Source: Stenotrophomonas maltophilia
GTDB lineage: Bacteria > Pseudomonadota > Gammaproteobacteria > Xanthomonadales > Xanthomonadaceae
Direction of reading: 5' to 3'
NCBI RefSeq assembly: GCF_002205165.1
Contig: NZ_NIVS01000009.1
Coordinates: forward strand, 62,001-126,000
Length of the DNA: 64,000 nucleotides
Of the stretch, positions 44,097-53,647 are shown one piece after another. The translations under genes and the position numbers were made by a program. The stretch's first letter is position 1. Each line of letters begins with the position of its first letter. The notes under the pieces are model-generated. The model saw nothing but the letters and a program-made list of their open reading frames with translations, had not been told where the DNA came from and did no database searches.

Positions 44097-46256
44097 ATGA
44101 ACCCAGGCCCCACTGCCAAGGTCGCCACGCCCGCCGGCGCGGCCGTACCCGACTATGTCCTCCAGCTTGAGCGCGCAGCGCACTATCTGCCGCCCGACCA
44201 ACTGCCGCTGCTGCGCCGCGCCTGGGAAGTAGGCGCCGCCGCGCATGCCGGCCAGACCCGCAAGTCGGGCGAGCCCTACATCACCCATCCGGTCGCCGTG
44301 GCCCAGGTGCTGGCCGAGCTCGGCCTGGACGTGGAGGCGCTGATCGCGGCGATCCTGCACGACACCATCGAAGACACCCCGCTGACCCGCGAGGAGCTGG
44401 CCGCCGAATTTGGCGAGGCCGTGGCCGAGCTGGTCGACGGCGTCACCAAGCTGGACAAGCTGAAGTTCCGCGACCGCCAGGAAGCGGCCGCCGAGAGCTT
44501 CCGCAAGATGCTGCTGGCGATGTCGCGCGACCTGCGCGTGATCATGATCAAACTGGCCGACCGCCTGCACAACATGCGCACGCTGGGCGCGCAGAGCCGC
44601 GAGGCGCGGGGCCGGATCGCGCGCGAAACGCTGGAGATCTACGCCCCCATCGCGCAGCGGCTGGGCATGAGCCTGGTCAAGAGCGAGCTGCAGAACCTGG
44701 GTTTCAAGGCGCTGTATCCGTGGCGCCACGCGATCCTGGAAAAGCACATCCGCAGCCAGCCGGTGGTCCGCCGCGAGGCGATGGCGCAGGTGGAAGTGCA
44801 GTTGAGCCAGCGCCTGGCCAAGGAAGGGCTGGAGCACCGCCTGGTCAGCCGCATCAAGACGCCCTGGAGCATCTACAACAAGATGCGCGACGAGAACAAA
44901 TCCTTCGATCAGGTGATGGATGTGTTCGGGTTCCGGTTGGTGGTGCGCAATGTGCCCAACTGTTATCACGCGCTGGGCTCGGTGCATGCCACCTTCAAGC
45001 CCCTGGATGGGCGCTTCCGCGATTTCATCGCGATCCCCAAGGCCAATGGCTACCAGTCACTGCACACGGTGCTGTTCGGGCCCTACGGCTCGCCGATCGA
45101 GGTACAGATCCGCACCGAAGAAATGGACCTGATCGCCGAGCGCGGCGTGGCCGCGCATTGGACGTACAAGTTCGGTGGCGATTCGCCCAACAGCGCGCAG
45201 AGCCGTGCACATGCGTGGATCGTGGAGTTGATCGATTCGCAGCGGGCTGCGGGCTCGTCGCTGGAATTCCTGGACAACGTCAAGGTGGACCTGTTCCCGG
45301 ACGAGGTCTATCTGTTCACGCCCAAGGGCAAGATCCTGGCGCTGCCGCGCAATTCCACCGCGCTGGATTTCGCCTATGCGGTGCATACCGATGTGGGCAA
45401 CATGGCCGTGGCCTCGCGCGTGGACAAGAAACTGGTGCCGCTGCGCACCAAGCTGGTCAGCGGCCAGACGGTGGAAGTGATCACCGCGCGTTCGGCCACG
45501 CCCAAGCCGCAGTGGCTGGAGTTCGTGGTCAGTTCCAAGGCGCGCACGGCGATCCGTCATCAGCTCAAGCAGCTGGAGCACGAGGACGCGGTGCAGCTGG
45601 GCCATCGCATGCTGGACCGCGCGCTGGAGGCAATGGACAGCTCGCTGGAGCGGTTGCCGAAGGGGCGCCTGGATGCGTTCCTGGCCGAACACCGCTACCC
45701 CCGCCTGGAGGCCCTGCTGGCCGAAGTGGCGTTGGGCAACTGGATGCCGAACCAGGCCGCGCAGGCGTTGATGGCGTATGCCGAGCTGCGCGGTGGGGCG
45801 CACTCGAAGCATTCGCAGGAGAAGATCCTGATCAACGGTAGCGAGCGCGGGGTGGTGAGCTTCGCGAATTGTTGTCAGCCGATTCCGGGCGACGACATCA
45901 TGGGCTACCACACGGCCGGCAAGGGCATCGTGGTGCACCGTCTGGATTGCCCGAACCTGGCCGAGCTGCGCAAGTCGCCGGAGCGCTGGGTGCCGATCGG
46001 GTGGGATACGACGGTGTCGGGCGATTACGATACGTCGTTGATCGTGGAAGTGGAGAACGGGACCGGCGTGCTGGCGCAGTTGGCGGCGGCGATCGCGCAG
46101 AGCCATTCCAACATCGAGCGGGTGGATTATCTGGACCGCGATTTCAATGCGGCGGTGCTGTGCTTCAACGTGCAGGTGCGTGACCGGAACCATCTGGCTG
46201 AAGTGATGCGGCGTCTGCGGCGGTTGTCGGTCGTGCAATCGGTCCGCAGGCAGTAA
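44097..46256 (+). CDS. spoT: Bifunctional (p)ppGpp synthetase/hydrolase
   Basis: Controls the alarmone (p)ppGpp. The 719-residue product has the HD hydrolase domain with HDTIED at 88-93, the synthetase domain with DGRFRDFIAIPKANGYQSLH (RFRD replaces the acidic EXDD of RelA, indicating the bifunctional type), then TGS (VYLFTPKGKILALPRNST) and the C-terminal ACT (LIVEVENGTGVLAQLAAAIA). ATG 44097 is used; TTG 44091 is in frame. rpoZ upstream is a frequent neighbour, and omega is one of the ppGpp-binding subunits. Confidence 0.96.
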   Translation: MNPGPTAKVATPAGAAVPDYVLQLERAAHYLPPDQLPLLRRAWEVGAAAHAGQTRKSGEPYITHPVAVAQVLAELGLDVEALIAAILHDTIEDTPLTREELAAEFGEAVAELVDGVTKLDKLKFRDRQEAAAESFRKMLLAMSRDLRVIMIKLADRLHNMRTLGAQSREARGRIARETLEIYAPIAQRLGMSLVKSELQNLGFKALYPWRHAILEKHIRSQPVVRREAMAQVEVQLSQRLAKEGLEHRLVSRIKTPWSIYNKMRDENKSFDQVMDVFGFRLVVRNVPNCYHALGSVHATFKPLDGRFRDFIAIPKANGYQSLHTVLFGPYGSPIEVQIRTEEMDLIAERGVAAHWTYKFGGDSPNSAQSRAHAWIVELIDSQRAAGSSLEFLDNVKVDLFPDEVYLFTPKGKILALPRNSTALDFAYAVHTDVGNMAVASRVDKKLVPLRTKLVSGQTVEVITARSATPKPQWLEFVVSSKARTAIRHQLKQLEHEDAVQLGHRMLDRALEAMDSSLERLPKGRLDAFLAEHRYPRLEALLAEVALGNWMPNQAAQALMAYAELRGGAHSKHSQEKILINGSERGVVSFANCCQPIPGDDIMGYHTAGKGIVVHRLDCPNLAELRKSPERWVPIGWDTTVSGDYDTSLIVEVENGTGVLAQLAAAIAQSHSNIERVDYLDRDFNAAVLCFNVQVRDRNHLAEVMRRLRRLSVVQSVRRQ

Positions 46257-46273
46257 ACCGCGTTCAGTACGAC

Positions 46274-46288
46274 AACGGTCGGCTCTAC
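46274..46288. repeat. Eroded SMAG element before ridA
   Basis: AAC-GGTCGGC-TCTAC is the right arm plus the minus-strand GTAG of a SMAG element. The left arm (GCCGACC) has decayed to TACGAC-like bases. The sequence lies 18 bp after the spoT stop. Confidence 0.5.
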
Positions 46289-46384
46289 CATGGCGTTTGG
46301 CTTCGATATCGGCTTCGACCGCGGCGTCGGCTGCGCGGGTCCGGCGGTACAATGGAGGCCCCCTATTTGTTCCCTGGAGCTCCC

Positions 46385-46777
46385 ATGTCCCGTCAGATCA
46401 TTACCAGCGCCAACGCCCCGGCGGCCATCGGTCCGTATTCGCAGGCCGTGCGTGCGGGCAATACCGTGTATTTCTCCGGCCAGATTCCGCTGGATCCGGC
46501 CACCGGTGAGATTGTCGGTGTGGGCGATATCGAGGCGCAGGCCCGCCGCGCGTTCGACAACCTGAAGGCCGTGGCCGAAGAAGCCGGTGGTTCGCTGGAT
46601 CAGATCGTGCGTCTGGGCCTGTACCTGACCGATCTGGGCGAGTTCGCCAAGGTCAATGCGGTGATGCAGGACTACTTCAAGGCGCCGTTCCCGGCGCGTT
46701 CGACCATCGAAGTGTCGGGTCTGCCGAAGGCCGCCAACTTCGAAGTCGATGCAGTGATGGTGCTCGACCAGGCCTGA
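46385..46777 (+). CDS. ridA: RidA family reactive intermediate deaminase
   Basis: Hydrolyses enamine/imine intermediates from PLP enzymes. The 130-residue product has ANAPAAIGPYSQAVRAGNTV, FSGQIPLDPATGEIV and the C-terminal FPARSTIEVSGLPKAANFEV, including the arginine (PARS) that binds substrate carboxylates. A TGGAGCTCCC precedes ATG 46385. recG follows directly with a 1-bp gap. Confidence 0.95.
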   Translation: MSRQIITSANAPAAIGPYSQAVRAGNTVYFSGQIPLDPATGEIVGVGDIEAQARRAFDNLKAVAEEAGGSLDQIVRLGLYLTDLGEFAKVNAVMQDYFKAPFPARSTIEVSGLPKAANFEVDAVMVLDQA

Positions 46778-46778
46778 C

Positions 46779-48890
46779 GTGGCGCGGTCACGGGCTCCTG
46801 CACCGGCGCTGGCCGCAGCCGGGGAGGCATCGTTGTCGATGCTCTCCGGTATCGGGCCGGCGGTGGAGATCAAGCTGGCCGCCCGTGGCCTGTCATCGCT
46901 GCAGGATCTGTGGCTGCACCTGCCGCTGCGCTATGAAGACCGTACCCGGCTGACCACCATCGCCCAGTTGCAGCCGGGGGTGGCGGCGCAGGTGGAGGGG
47001 CGGGTAAGCGCGGTGGAGCGCGGGTTCCGCTATCGGCCGGTGCTCAAGGTGGCGATCGAGGATGATTCCTACGGCACGCTGGTGCTGCGGTTCTTCCATT
47101 TCCGCGCCCAGCAGGTTTCGCAATTCGCTGTGGGTACGCGCATCCGCTGCTACGGCACCGCCAAGCCCGGTCATCACGGGCTGGAGATCGTCCATCCCAG
47201 TTATCGGGTGATGGGCGGCACTGACGATGACGAGCTCGGCGACAGTCTCGATCCGGTCTATCCGGCGGTCGAGGGGGTAGGCCCGGCGACGATGCGGAAG
47301 TTCATCGGGCTGGCGCTGGATCGGTTGCCCGAAGAATCCACGCTGGAATTGTTGCCGGCCGGCTGGTTGTCCGGGCTGGGCCTGCCCTCGCTGCGCAGTG
47401 CGCTGTTGACCGTGCACCGGCCACCACCGGATGCGGATCTGGCGGCGCTGGCCGCGGGCCGACATCCGGCACAACGCCGGTTGGCCATCGAAGAACTGCT
47501 GGCCCATCACCTCAGTCTGCGCCGTCAGCGGATGGCCTTGCAGGCCCATCACGCGCCGTCGCTGCGTGGTCAGGGCGCGTTGGTGGCACAGCTGCGCGAC
47601 AGCCTGCCGTTCCAGCTGACCGGTGCCCAGCAGCGCGTGTTCGAACAGATCCGCAAGGACCTGGCCAAGGCGCATCCGATGCTGCGGCTGGTGCAGGGCG
47701 ATGTCGGCTCGGGCAAGACCGTGGTCGCTGCGTTGGCGGCCATGCTGGCGGTGGAGCGGGGCAAGCAGGTCGCGCTGGCCGCGCCGACCGAACTGCTGGC
47801 CGAGCAGCACATGAACAATCTTCGCGCCTGGCTGGCGCCGCTGGGCGTGCGCACTGCGTGGCTGGCCGGCAAGGTCACCGGCAAGGCGCGCGCCAAGGTG
47901 CTGGCCGAGGTCGCCTCGGGTGAGGCGCAGGTGGTGGTCGGTACGCATGCGCTGATGCAGGACAGTGTGGTGTTCAAGGACCTGGCGCTGGCCATCGTCG
48001 ATGAGCAGCACCGATTCGGTGTGCACCAGCGGCTGGCACTGCGCGACAAGGGCGCGGACGGGCGCAGCGTGCCGCACCAGCTGGTGATGACGGCCACGCC
48101 GATTCCGCGCACGCTGGCGATGTCCGAATACGCCGATCTGGATGTCTCGGCGATCGATGAGCTGCCGCCCGGGCGTACGCCGGTGCAGACCGTGGCGCTC
48201 AACAATGATCGTCGTCCGGAACTGATCGAGCGTATCGCCGTTGCCTGCCGCGAAGGCCAGCAGGTGTACTGGGTCTGCACGCTTATCGAAGAAAGCGAAG
48301 AACTGGATGCCACGCCCGCCCAGGCCACGTTCGAATCGCTGCAGGCGCTGTTGCCGGGCGTGCGCGTGGGGCTGGTGCACGGGCGGCTGAAGGCGAGCGA
48401 GAAGCTGGCCACGATGGTCGCCTTCAAGGCCGGTGAGATCGATCTGCTGGTCGCCACCACGGTGATCGAAGTGGGCGTGGACGTGCCCAACGCGTCGTTG
48501 ATGATCATCGAAAATGCCGAGCGCCTCGGCCTGGCCCAGCTGCACCAGCTGCGCGGCCGGGTAGGGCGCGGCTCGGCCGTGTCGCGCTGCGTGCTGCTGT
48601 ACCAGGCGCCGCTGTCGAACATGGCGCGCGAGCGGCTGGAAACGATGCGGCAGACCAACGATGGTTTCCTGATCGCCGAGAAGGATCTGGAACTGCGTGG
48701 CCCCGGCGAGCTGCTGGGCACGCGGCAGACCGGTCTGGCCGGCTTCCGCATGGCCGATCTGGCGCGCGATGCGGATCTGCTGCCGGGCGTGCATGACCTG
48801 GCCGAGCGCCTGCTGGCGGAGGCGCCCGACGTGGCCGACCAGGTCGTGCGGCGCTGGATCGGCACGGCCGTGCGCTACGCGTCGGCATAA
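46779..48890 (+). CDS. recG: ATP-dependent DNA helicase RecG
   Basis: Remodels stalled replication forks and Holliday junctions. The 703-residue product has the wedge domain (RVSAVERGFRYRPVLKVAIE), Walker A LVQGDVGSGKTVVAALAAML, the DEQHRFGVHQR motif II, MTATPIPRTLAM (motif III), and the C-terminal LGLAQLHQLRGRVGRG (motif VI). The start is GTG 46779, immediately after ridA; a later in-frame ATG (MLSGIGP) would cut 20 residues. Coupling to ridA is likely. Confidence 0.95.
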   Translation: MARSRAPAPALAAAGEASLSMLSGIGPAVEIKLAARGLSSLQDLWLHLPLRYEDRTRLTTIAQLQPGVAAQVEGRVSAVERGFRYRPVLKVAIEDDSYGTLVLRFFHFRAQQVSQFAVGTRIRCYGTAKPGHHGLEIVHPSYRVMGGTDDDELGDSLDPVYPAVEGVGPATMRKFIGLALDRLPEESTLELLPAGWLSGLGLPSLRSALLTVHRPPPDADLAALAAGRHPAQRRLAIEELLAHHLSLRRQRMALQAHHAPSLRGQGALVAQLRDSLPFQLTGAQQRVFEQIRKDLAKAHPMLRLVQGDVGSGKTVVAALAAMLAVERGKQVALAAPTELLAEQHMNNLRAWLAPLGVRTAWLAGKVTGKARAKVLAEVASGEAQVVVGTHALMQDSVVFKDLALAIVDEQHRFGVHQRLALRDKGADGRSVPHQLVMTATPIPRTLAMSEYADLDVSAIDELPPGRTPVQTVALNNDRRPELIERIAVACREGQQVYWVCTLIEESEELDATPAQATFESLQALLPGVRVGLVHGRLKASEKLATMVAFKAGEIDLLVATTVIEVGVDVPNASLMIIENAERLGLAQLHQLRGRVGRGSAVSRCVLLYQAPLSNMARERLETMRQTNDGFLIAEKDLELRGPGELLGTRQTGLAGFRMADLARDADLLPGVHDLAERLLAEAPDVADQVVRRWIGTAVRYASA

Positions 48891-48977
48891 CGCCTCGCCG
48901 CAGGGTGCCAAGGGCACCGCCTTGTATTTGTCATGACAGGGTGCGAAAGTCCCTTGCCGATTATCAAGACGGCAACG

Positions 48978-49913
48978 ATGAGCAAGAAGATTCCGCTGTT
49001 GATCGACACCGACCCGGGTGTCGATGATGCCCTGGCCCTGTTGATGGCCTTTGCCGATGAGCGCCACGATATCGTTGGCCTGACCATCGCCGCCGGCAAC
49101 GTAGGCCTGGACCACACGGTCCGCAATGCCCTGAAACTGTGCGAAGTGGCTGGCCGCGACGACGTGCCGGTCTACGCCGGTACCGCCGACCCGCTGCTGC
49201 ACCCCTCCGTCGATGCCGCCCATGTGCACGGCGCCGATGGCTTTGGCGATGTGAACCTGCCGGCCGCCAAGCGCCAGGCCGAGGCCGAGCACGCCGCGCT
49301 GGCGATCCTGCGCCTGTCGCACGAATACGCCGGCGAACTGTTCCTGGTCGCGCTCGGCCCGCTGACCAACCTGGCCCTGGCCCTGAAGCTCGATCCCACC
49401 CTGCCGCAGCGCGTGAAGCGCTTCCTGGTGATGGGCGGGGCAGTGACCTGCCACGGCAACATCACCCCGGCCGCCGAGTTCAACATCGCCTTCGATCCGG
49501 AGGCGGCGCACATCGTGTTCACCGGCTTCCCGCACATCGAAGTGGCGGATTGGGAAGCCACCGTCGCCCACGGCCTGCTGCATGCCGACGTCGAGCAGTG
49601 GCTGGCGGCCGATAGCGACAAGGCCCGTTTCTACGAGCTGATCTCGCGCCAGACCCGCCTGTGGTCCGAAGACAGCCGTGGCGAGCGCTGGTATGCCGCC
49701 GATGCGCTGGCGATGGCCTGGGCGCTGCAGCCGGAAGGTGCGCTGCGGGTCGAATCCCGCCCCCTGAACGTGGAACTGGCCGGTGTGCACAGCCGGGGTG
49801 CTACCATTGTCGACTGGAACCGCCAGACCGGGCAGCCTGACAACACCCAGCTGCTGATGGCCTACGACCAGGGTCGCTTCGAGGCCCAGGTGAGGGCGGC
49901 ACTCGGCGTCTGA
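48978..49913 (+). CDS. Nucleoside hydrolase
   Basis: A 311-residue inosine/uridine-preferring nucleoside hydrolase. The calcium-binding signature DTDPGVDDALALLMA lies near the N terminus. Other marks are LTIAAGNVGLDHTVRNALKL, HGADGFGDVNLP, LVALGPLTNLALAL and the NIAFDPEAAHIVFTG catalytic region. The enzyme splits nucleosides to base and ribose for salvage. The exact base preference cannot be read. ATG 48978 begins MSKKIPLLIDTDPG, the expected N terminus. Confidence 0.92.
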   Translation: MSKKIPLLIDTDPGVDDALALLMAFADERHDIVGLTIAAGNVGLDHTVRNALKLCEVAGRDDVPVYAGTADPLLHPSVDAAHVHGADGFGDVNLPAAKRQAEAEHAALAILRLSHEYAGELFLVALGPLTNLALALKLDPTLPQRVKRFLVMGGAVTCHGNITPAAEFNIAFDPEAAHIVFTGFPHIEVADWEATVAHGLLHADVEQWLAADSDKARFYELISRQTRLWSEDSRGERWYAADALAMAWALQPEGALRVESRPLNVELAGVHSRGATIVDWNRQTGQPDNTQLLMAYDQGRFEAQVRAALGV

Positions 49914-49957
49914 CGACGCCGCTGCGGCGGACCTTTCGCACGGTTGATGGACCCGGC

Positions 49958-49986
49958 TTGCCCTTTGCGGTGGCCGGGACTATAAT
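49958..49986 (+). promoter_or_regulatory. Promoter of rpmE2
   Basis: TTGCCC (49958-49963), exactly 17 bp spacer, then a perfect TATAAT (49981-49986). Transcription would start near 49993 and leave a leader of about 33 nt before the rpmE2 start. Confidence 0.75.
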
Positions 49987-50025
49987 GCCGCTCTTGACCA
50001 CCAGCCCTTATTACGGTGCGCGCCC

Positions 50026-50286
50026 ATGAAGGCCGATATTCATCCTGCTTACCGCGACGTGGTTTTCCACGACGTTACCTCTGATTTCAAGATCCTGACC
50101 CGTTCGACCATGTCCACCAAGGACACGATCAAGTGGGAAGACGGCAACGAGTACCCGCTCGTCAAGGTTGAAATCTCCTCGGCTTCGCATCCGTTCTACA
50201 CGGGCAAGCACAAGGTGATCGACACCAGCGGCCGTATCGACAAGTTCCAGAAGCGTTTCGGCAAGCCGGCGCCGACCGCGGCCTGA
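50026..50286 (+). CDS. rpmE2: Ribosomal protein bL31, type B (zinc-free)
   Basis: An 86-residue L31 of the B type. It contains no cysteine and starts [20 protein letters not shown], with [20 protein letters not shown] near the middle. The A type carries a zinc-binding cysteine set; the B type replaces it, often when zinc is scarce. Here it is under a strong promoter without an obvious Zur box, so it may be the main L31 gene. No zinc-binding L31 is in the window. Confidence 0.93.
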   Translation: MKADIHPAYRDVVFHDVTSDFKILTRSTMSTKDTIKWEDGNEYPLVKVEISSASHPFYTGKHKVIDTSGRIDKFQKRFGKPAPTAA

Positions 50287-50308
50287 GCTGTCAACGCAGC
50301 TGCATGAA

Positions 50309-50340
50309 AACAACGGTCGCCTTGGCGGCCGTTGTTTTTT
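50309..50340 (+). terminator. Intrinsic terminator after rpmE2
   Basis: AACAACGGTCGCC pairs with GGCGGCCGTTGTT (one G-T wobble), followed by a T-run to 50340. It lies 22 bp after the rpmE2 stop and also separates gltA from the upstream unit. Confidence 0.85.
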
Positions 50341-50505
50341 GTTGTTTCCGGATTGCTGAACGCCAGGTGAGGCCCACACGCCCCGCCGACGGAACGCTGT
50401 GTCCGCGATCGGGCGTCGCGCCTTGGGGCGACTGGAACAGGGCCGCCGGCCCGCCCTCGAACCGGTCTCTACGACTTCCGTCCTAGGGCGTCGAAAATGT
50501 TGCTG

Positions 50506-50514
50506 TGCGATAAT
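50506..50514 (+). promoter_or_regulatory. Extended -10 promoter and leader hairpin of gltA
   Basis: TGC-GATAAT is an extended -10 (TGn plus a 5/6 hexamer). A CCACGAT-AACG-ATCGTGG hairpin (50523-50540) begins right at the predicted start of the transcript. The rest of the 316-bp gap (50287-50602) shows no gene. The gltA ribosome site GAGGAG lies near its end. Confidence 0.55.
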
Positions 50515-50602
50515 GGCGGGATCCACGATAACGATCGTGGACTTCCTTCACGTGCCTGACCCATGCGCTTGGGCGGGCGCCTTCCCTCGAGGAGCGCACA
50601 CA

Positions 50603-51880
50603 GTGTCCGATCTTGATCAGGTCACGCTCAACGCCGGCGACAAGTCGGTTGTTCTGCCAGTCATCAAACCCACGCTCGGCAACGATTGCGTCGATATCTC
50701 GAAGTTGACCAAGGAAACCGGTCTCTTCACGTACGACTCCGGCTTCACCGCCACCGCCAGCTGCAAGTCCGCCATCACCTATATCGACGGTGACAAGGGC
50801 GTGCTGCTGTATCGCGGCTATCCCATCGAGCAGCTCTCGGAAAAGTCGAGCTACGTCGAAGTGGCCTACCTGCTGATCAATGGCGAACGTCCGAGCGCCG
50901 AGCAGCTGAAGGCCTTCACCGACGAGCTGGCCGCCGAAGCCGATGTGGATCCGTCGATCAACACGCTGATCGGCAGCTTCGCCAAGGATGCCCATCCGAT
51001 GGCCATCCTGACCGCCGCCATCGCGCAGCTGTCGGGCATCTACCACGCCTCGCTGGACCTGTCCGACGCCGAACAGCGTCGCCACGCCGCGGTGCGCCTG
51101 ATCGCCAAGGTGCCGACCCTGTCGGCCCTGATCTACCGCCACGGCAAGGGCCTGCCGGCCAACAAGCCGGACACCTCGCTGGATTACGTCAGCCGCTTCC
51201 TGAAGCAGACCTTCGAGTCCGCCGATGGCCAGTACGAGCTGAACCAGGACGTGGTCAAGGCACTGGATCTGCTGTTCATCCTGCATGCCGACCACGAGCA
51301 GAACGCCTCGACCTCGACCGTGCGCCTGGTCGGTTCGACCGGTGCCAACCCGTATGCGTCGGTCGCCGCTGGCGTCACCGCGCTGTGGGGTCCGGCCCAC
51401 GGCGGTGCCAACGAAGCCGTGCTGAAGATGCTCGAAGAGATCGGTTCGGCCGACAACGTCGAATCGGCCGTGCTCAAGGCCAAGGACAAGACCTCCGGCT
51501 TCCGCCTGATGGGCTTCGGCCACCGCGTGTACAAGAACTTCGACCCGCGCGCCAAGGTCATCGGTGAGATGACCGGCAAGGTGCTCAAGCAGCTGGGCGT
51601 GCAGGATCCGCTGCTGGACGTGGCCGTCAAGCTGGAGCAAGCCGCGCTGCAGGACGACTACTTCGTCGCCCGCAAGCTGTACCCGAACGTCGATTTCTAC
51701 AGCGGCATCATCTACAAGGCGCTGCAGATCCCGACCGAAATGTTCACCGTCATGTTCGCCCTGGGCCGCACCTCCGGCTGGGTCGCGCATTGGCTGGAAC
51801 AGCAGGTCGATCCGGAAATGAAGATCGGCCGTCCGCGCCAGGTCTACACCGGCAGCGACGTGCGCGACTACCAGGGCTGA
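50603..51880 (+). CDS. gltA: Citrate synthase (type II)
   Basis: Condenses acetyl-CoA and oxaloacetate in the first TCA step. The 425-residue product has GLFTYDSGFTATASCKSAIT, LLYRGYPIEQLSEKSSYVEV, LFILHADHEQNASTSTVRL, LWGPAHGGANEAVLKMLEE and GFGHRVYKNFDPRAKV, the usual catalytic and NADH-sensitive type II layout. The start is GTG 50603 after a GAGGAG site at proper spacing; the longer open frame upstream is not used. An intrinsic terminator follows. Confidence 0.96.
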   Translation: MSDLDQVTLNAGDKSVVLPVIKPTLGNDCVDISKLTKETGLFTYDSGFTATASCKSAITYIDGDKGVLLYRGYPIEQLSEKSSYVEVAYLLINGERPSAEQLKAFTDELAAEADVDPSINTLIGSFAKDAHPMAILTAAIAQLSGIYHASLDLSDAEQRRHAAVRLIAKVPTLSALIYRHGKGLPANKPDTSLDYVSRFLKQTFESADGQYELNQDVVKALDLLFILHADHEQNASTSTVRLVGSTGANPYASVAAGVTALWGPAHGGANEAVLKMLEEIGSADNVESAVLKAKDKTSGFRLMGFGHRVYKNFDPRAKVIGEMTGKVLKQLGVQDPLLDVAVKLEQAALQDDYFVARKLYPNVDFYSGIIYKALQIPTEMFTVMFALGRTSGWVAHWLEQQVDPEMKIGRPRQVYTGSDVRDYQG

Positions 51881-51904
51881 TCGCCCGGTAGGTCGTGATG
51901 AAAG

Positions 51905-51932
51905 CGCCCCGCATTGCGGGGCGTTTTTTTTT
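51905..51932 (+). terminator. Intrinsic terminator after gltA
   Basis: CGCCCCGC-ATT-GCGGGGCG is a perfect 8-bp stem followed by nine T residues, 25 bp after the gltA stop. Confidence 0.93.
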
Positions 51933-51984
51933 GCCTTTCCGTCCGTGCGCCGATGACGCGCACCGGTGTGCATCGACGGCGTTT

Positions 51985-52770
51985 CTACGTCGCCGGCCGC
52001 GTTTCCACATAGCGCCTGGGCGCTTGGCCGAGGACACGACGGAACGCCGATGAAAACGCGCTCGGGCTGGCGTATCCCAGGTCCAGCGCGACCCGGGTGA
52101 CCGGCAGCCCCGCATCCAGGCGTTCGATGGCGGCGAGCAGGCAGACCTGCTGGCGCCATTCGGCGAAACCCACCCCGGTTTCCGCGCGGAACTGACGGGT
52201 GAACGTGCGCCGGCTCATGCCTGCCGCTGCCGCTACCTGATCGAGCGCGGTGGCAATCGAGGGCGCATCGAACATCTGCTGGCAGACGCGTGCAAGGCGA
52301 GGATCGCGAGGCAGCGGCGCATGCAGCGACAGCCGCGGCATCGCGGCGATCTCCGCAACCAGCAACTGCATCAACCGGCCGGCACGACCGTCCACGTCGT
52401 ACAGCGCCGGCAGGTCGACGGCGTCGTCCAGCAGGTGCCGCAGCAGTGCCGAGACGCCGTACACGCAGCAGCGCGCAGGCAGCTGGACGGCCTCCACTTC
52501 TTCCGCTGCCACGAACACGTTGAGCATCGTGACCGGGCCGCGCATGGTCATCGCATGCGCGACGCCCGCGGGCACCCAGCAGGCACGCTGTGGCGGCACC
52601 AGCCAGCGCCCCTCGGGCGTGGTGAGGCTGATGGTGCCGCGCGAGGCGAAGGCGAACTGGCCGCGCCGGTGCGCGTGGTCGGGAAAGACCGATCCGGCGG
52701 CGTAGTCGTTGGCGGTGACCACCACGGCGCGCGGCAGGTCTTCAAAGGGATCGAGCAGGGTGTTGCGCAT
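51985..52770 (-). CDS. AraC-family transcriptional regulator
   Basis: A 261-residue regulator with an N-terminal cupin (SVFPDHAHRRGQFAFASRGT, WLVPPQRACWVPAGVAHAM) and a C-terminal AraC DNA-binding domain with two helix-turn-helix motifs (IATALDQVAAAAGMSRRTFT and LDLGYASPSAFSSAFRRVLG). ATG 52770 begins MRNTLLDPFEDLPRAVVVT. It is divergent from an alpha/beta hydrolase gene, a layout that suggests it controls that neighbour. The inducer is unknown. Confidence 0.92.
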   Translation of the reverse strand: MRNTLLDPFEDLPRAVVVTANDYAAGSVFPDHAHRRGQFAFASRGTISLTTPEGRWLVPPQRACWVPAGVAHAMTMRGPVTMLNVFVAAEEVEAVQLPARCCVYGVSALLRHLLDDAVDLPALYDVDGRAGRLMQLLVAEIAAMPRLSLHAPLPRDPRLARVCQQMFDAPSIATALDQVAAAAGMSRRTFTRQFRAETGVGFAEWRQQVCLLAAIERLDAGLPVTRVALDLGYASPSAFSSAFRRVLGQAPRRYVETRPAT

Positions 52771-52866
52771 GGCCCGGATTCTATCGTCAACGGCCTGGGA
52801 TCGACGGCGGGCCACGCGCTGCCGTCCTAACATCGCGGCCCACCCTCACGCGCGCACGGTGCAGTC

Positions 52867-53631
52867 ATGCCCACTACCTTCCATCGCGTCGGCACTGGCG
52901 CCCATCCTGTCCTGGTCCTGCACGGCTGGTTTGGCGACGCCCATGCCTTCGAACCGATCGAGCCGTGGCTGTGCGGCGAGGCCTTCAGCTACGTCTTCAT
53001 GGACTGCCGCGGCTACGGTGGCATGCGCGATGTGCGTGGTGACTACACCATCGACGAGATCGCCAACGACGCGCTGGCCTTGGCCGACACGCTGGGCATC
53101 GAGACCTTCAGCCTGGTGGGGCATTCGATGGGCGGCATGGCCATTGAGCGGATCGCGGTGCTCGCGCCAGATCGCGTGCGCGCGCTGGTCGCCGTGGCGC
53201 CCGTGCCGTGCGGTGGCATTGCCTACGATCCGGCGACGCGACAGTTGCTTGAAGCGGCCGCCGGAAGTGCGCACATCCGCCGCGGCATCATCGATCGCAG
53301 CACCGGCGGGCGATTGCCCGACACATGGCTGGACTGGAAAGCGCAGTATTCGATGCAGCGCGCGTCACCGGAGGCGTTCGCAGGCTACTTACCGGCCTGG
53401 GCGGACACCGACTTCAGCGCGGAGATCGTCGGCCGCCACCCGGTGAAGGTGCTGGTCGGTGAGCACGACCCGGTGTTCAACGCGGCATTGATGGAAAGAA
53501 CCTACCTGCGCCGCTATGCAAACGCCTCCATCGAGGTGATCGGCAACGCCGGGCACTACCCGATGAACGAAACGCCGCTGGCCCTGGTATCGGGCATCGA
53601 GCAGTTCCTCGTCCCGTTCGGCGGCTCATGA
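52867..53631 (+). CDS. Alpha/beta-fold hydrolase
   Basis: A 254-residue alpha/beta hydrolase. The oxyanion region is VLVLHGWFGDAHAFEPIEPW, the nucleophile elbow is FSLVGHSMGGMAIERIAV (Ser in GHSMGG), the acid lies in VLVGEHDPVFNA and the histidine in EVIGNAGHYPMNETP. The substrate is not identifiable. It is divergent from the AraC regulator, about 96 bp apart, and likely regulated by it. Confidence 0.9.
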   Translation: MPTTFHRVGTGAHPVLVLHGWFGDAHAFEPIEPWLCGEAFSYVFMDCRGYGGMRDVRGDYTIDEIANDALALADTLGIETFSLVGHSMGGMAIERIAVLAPDRVRALVAVAPVPCGGIAYDPATRQLLEAAAGSAHIRRGIIDRSTGGRLPDTWLDWKAQYSMQRASPEAFAGYLPAWADTDFSAEIVGRHPVKVLVGEHDPVFNAALMERTYLRRYANASIEVIGNAGHYPMNETPLALVSGIEQFLVPFGGS

Positions 53632-53647
53632 CGCGGCCGAACGGAGC

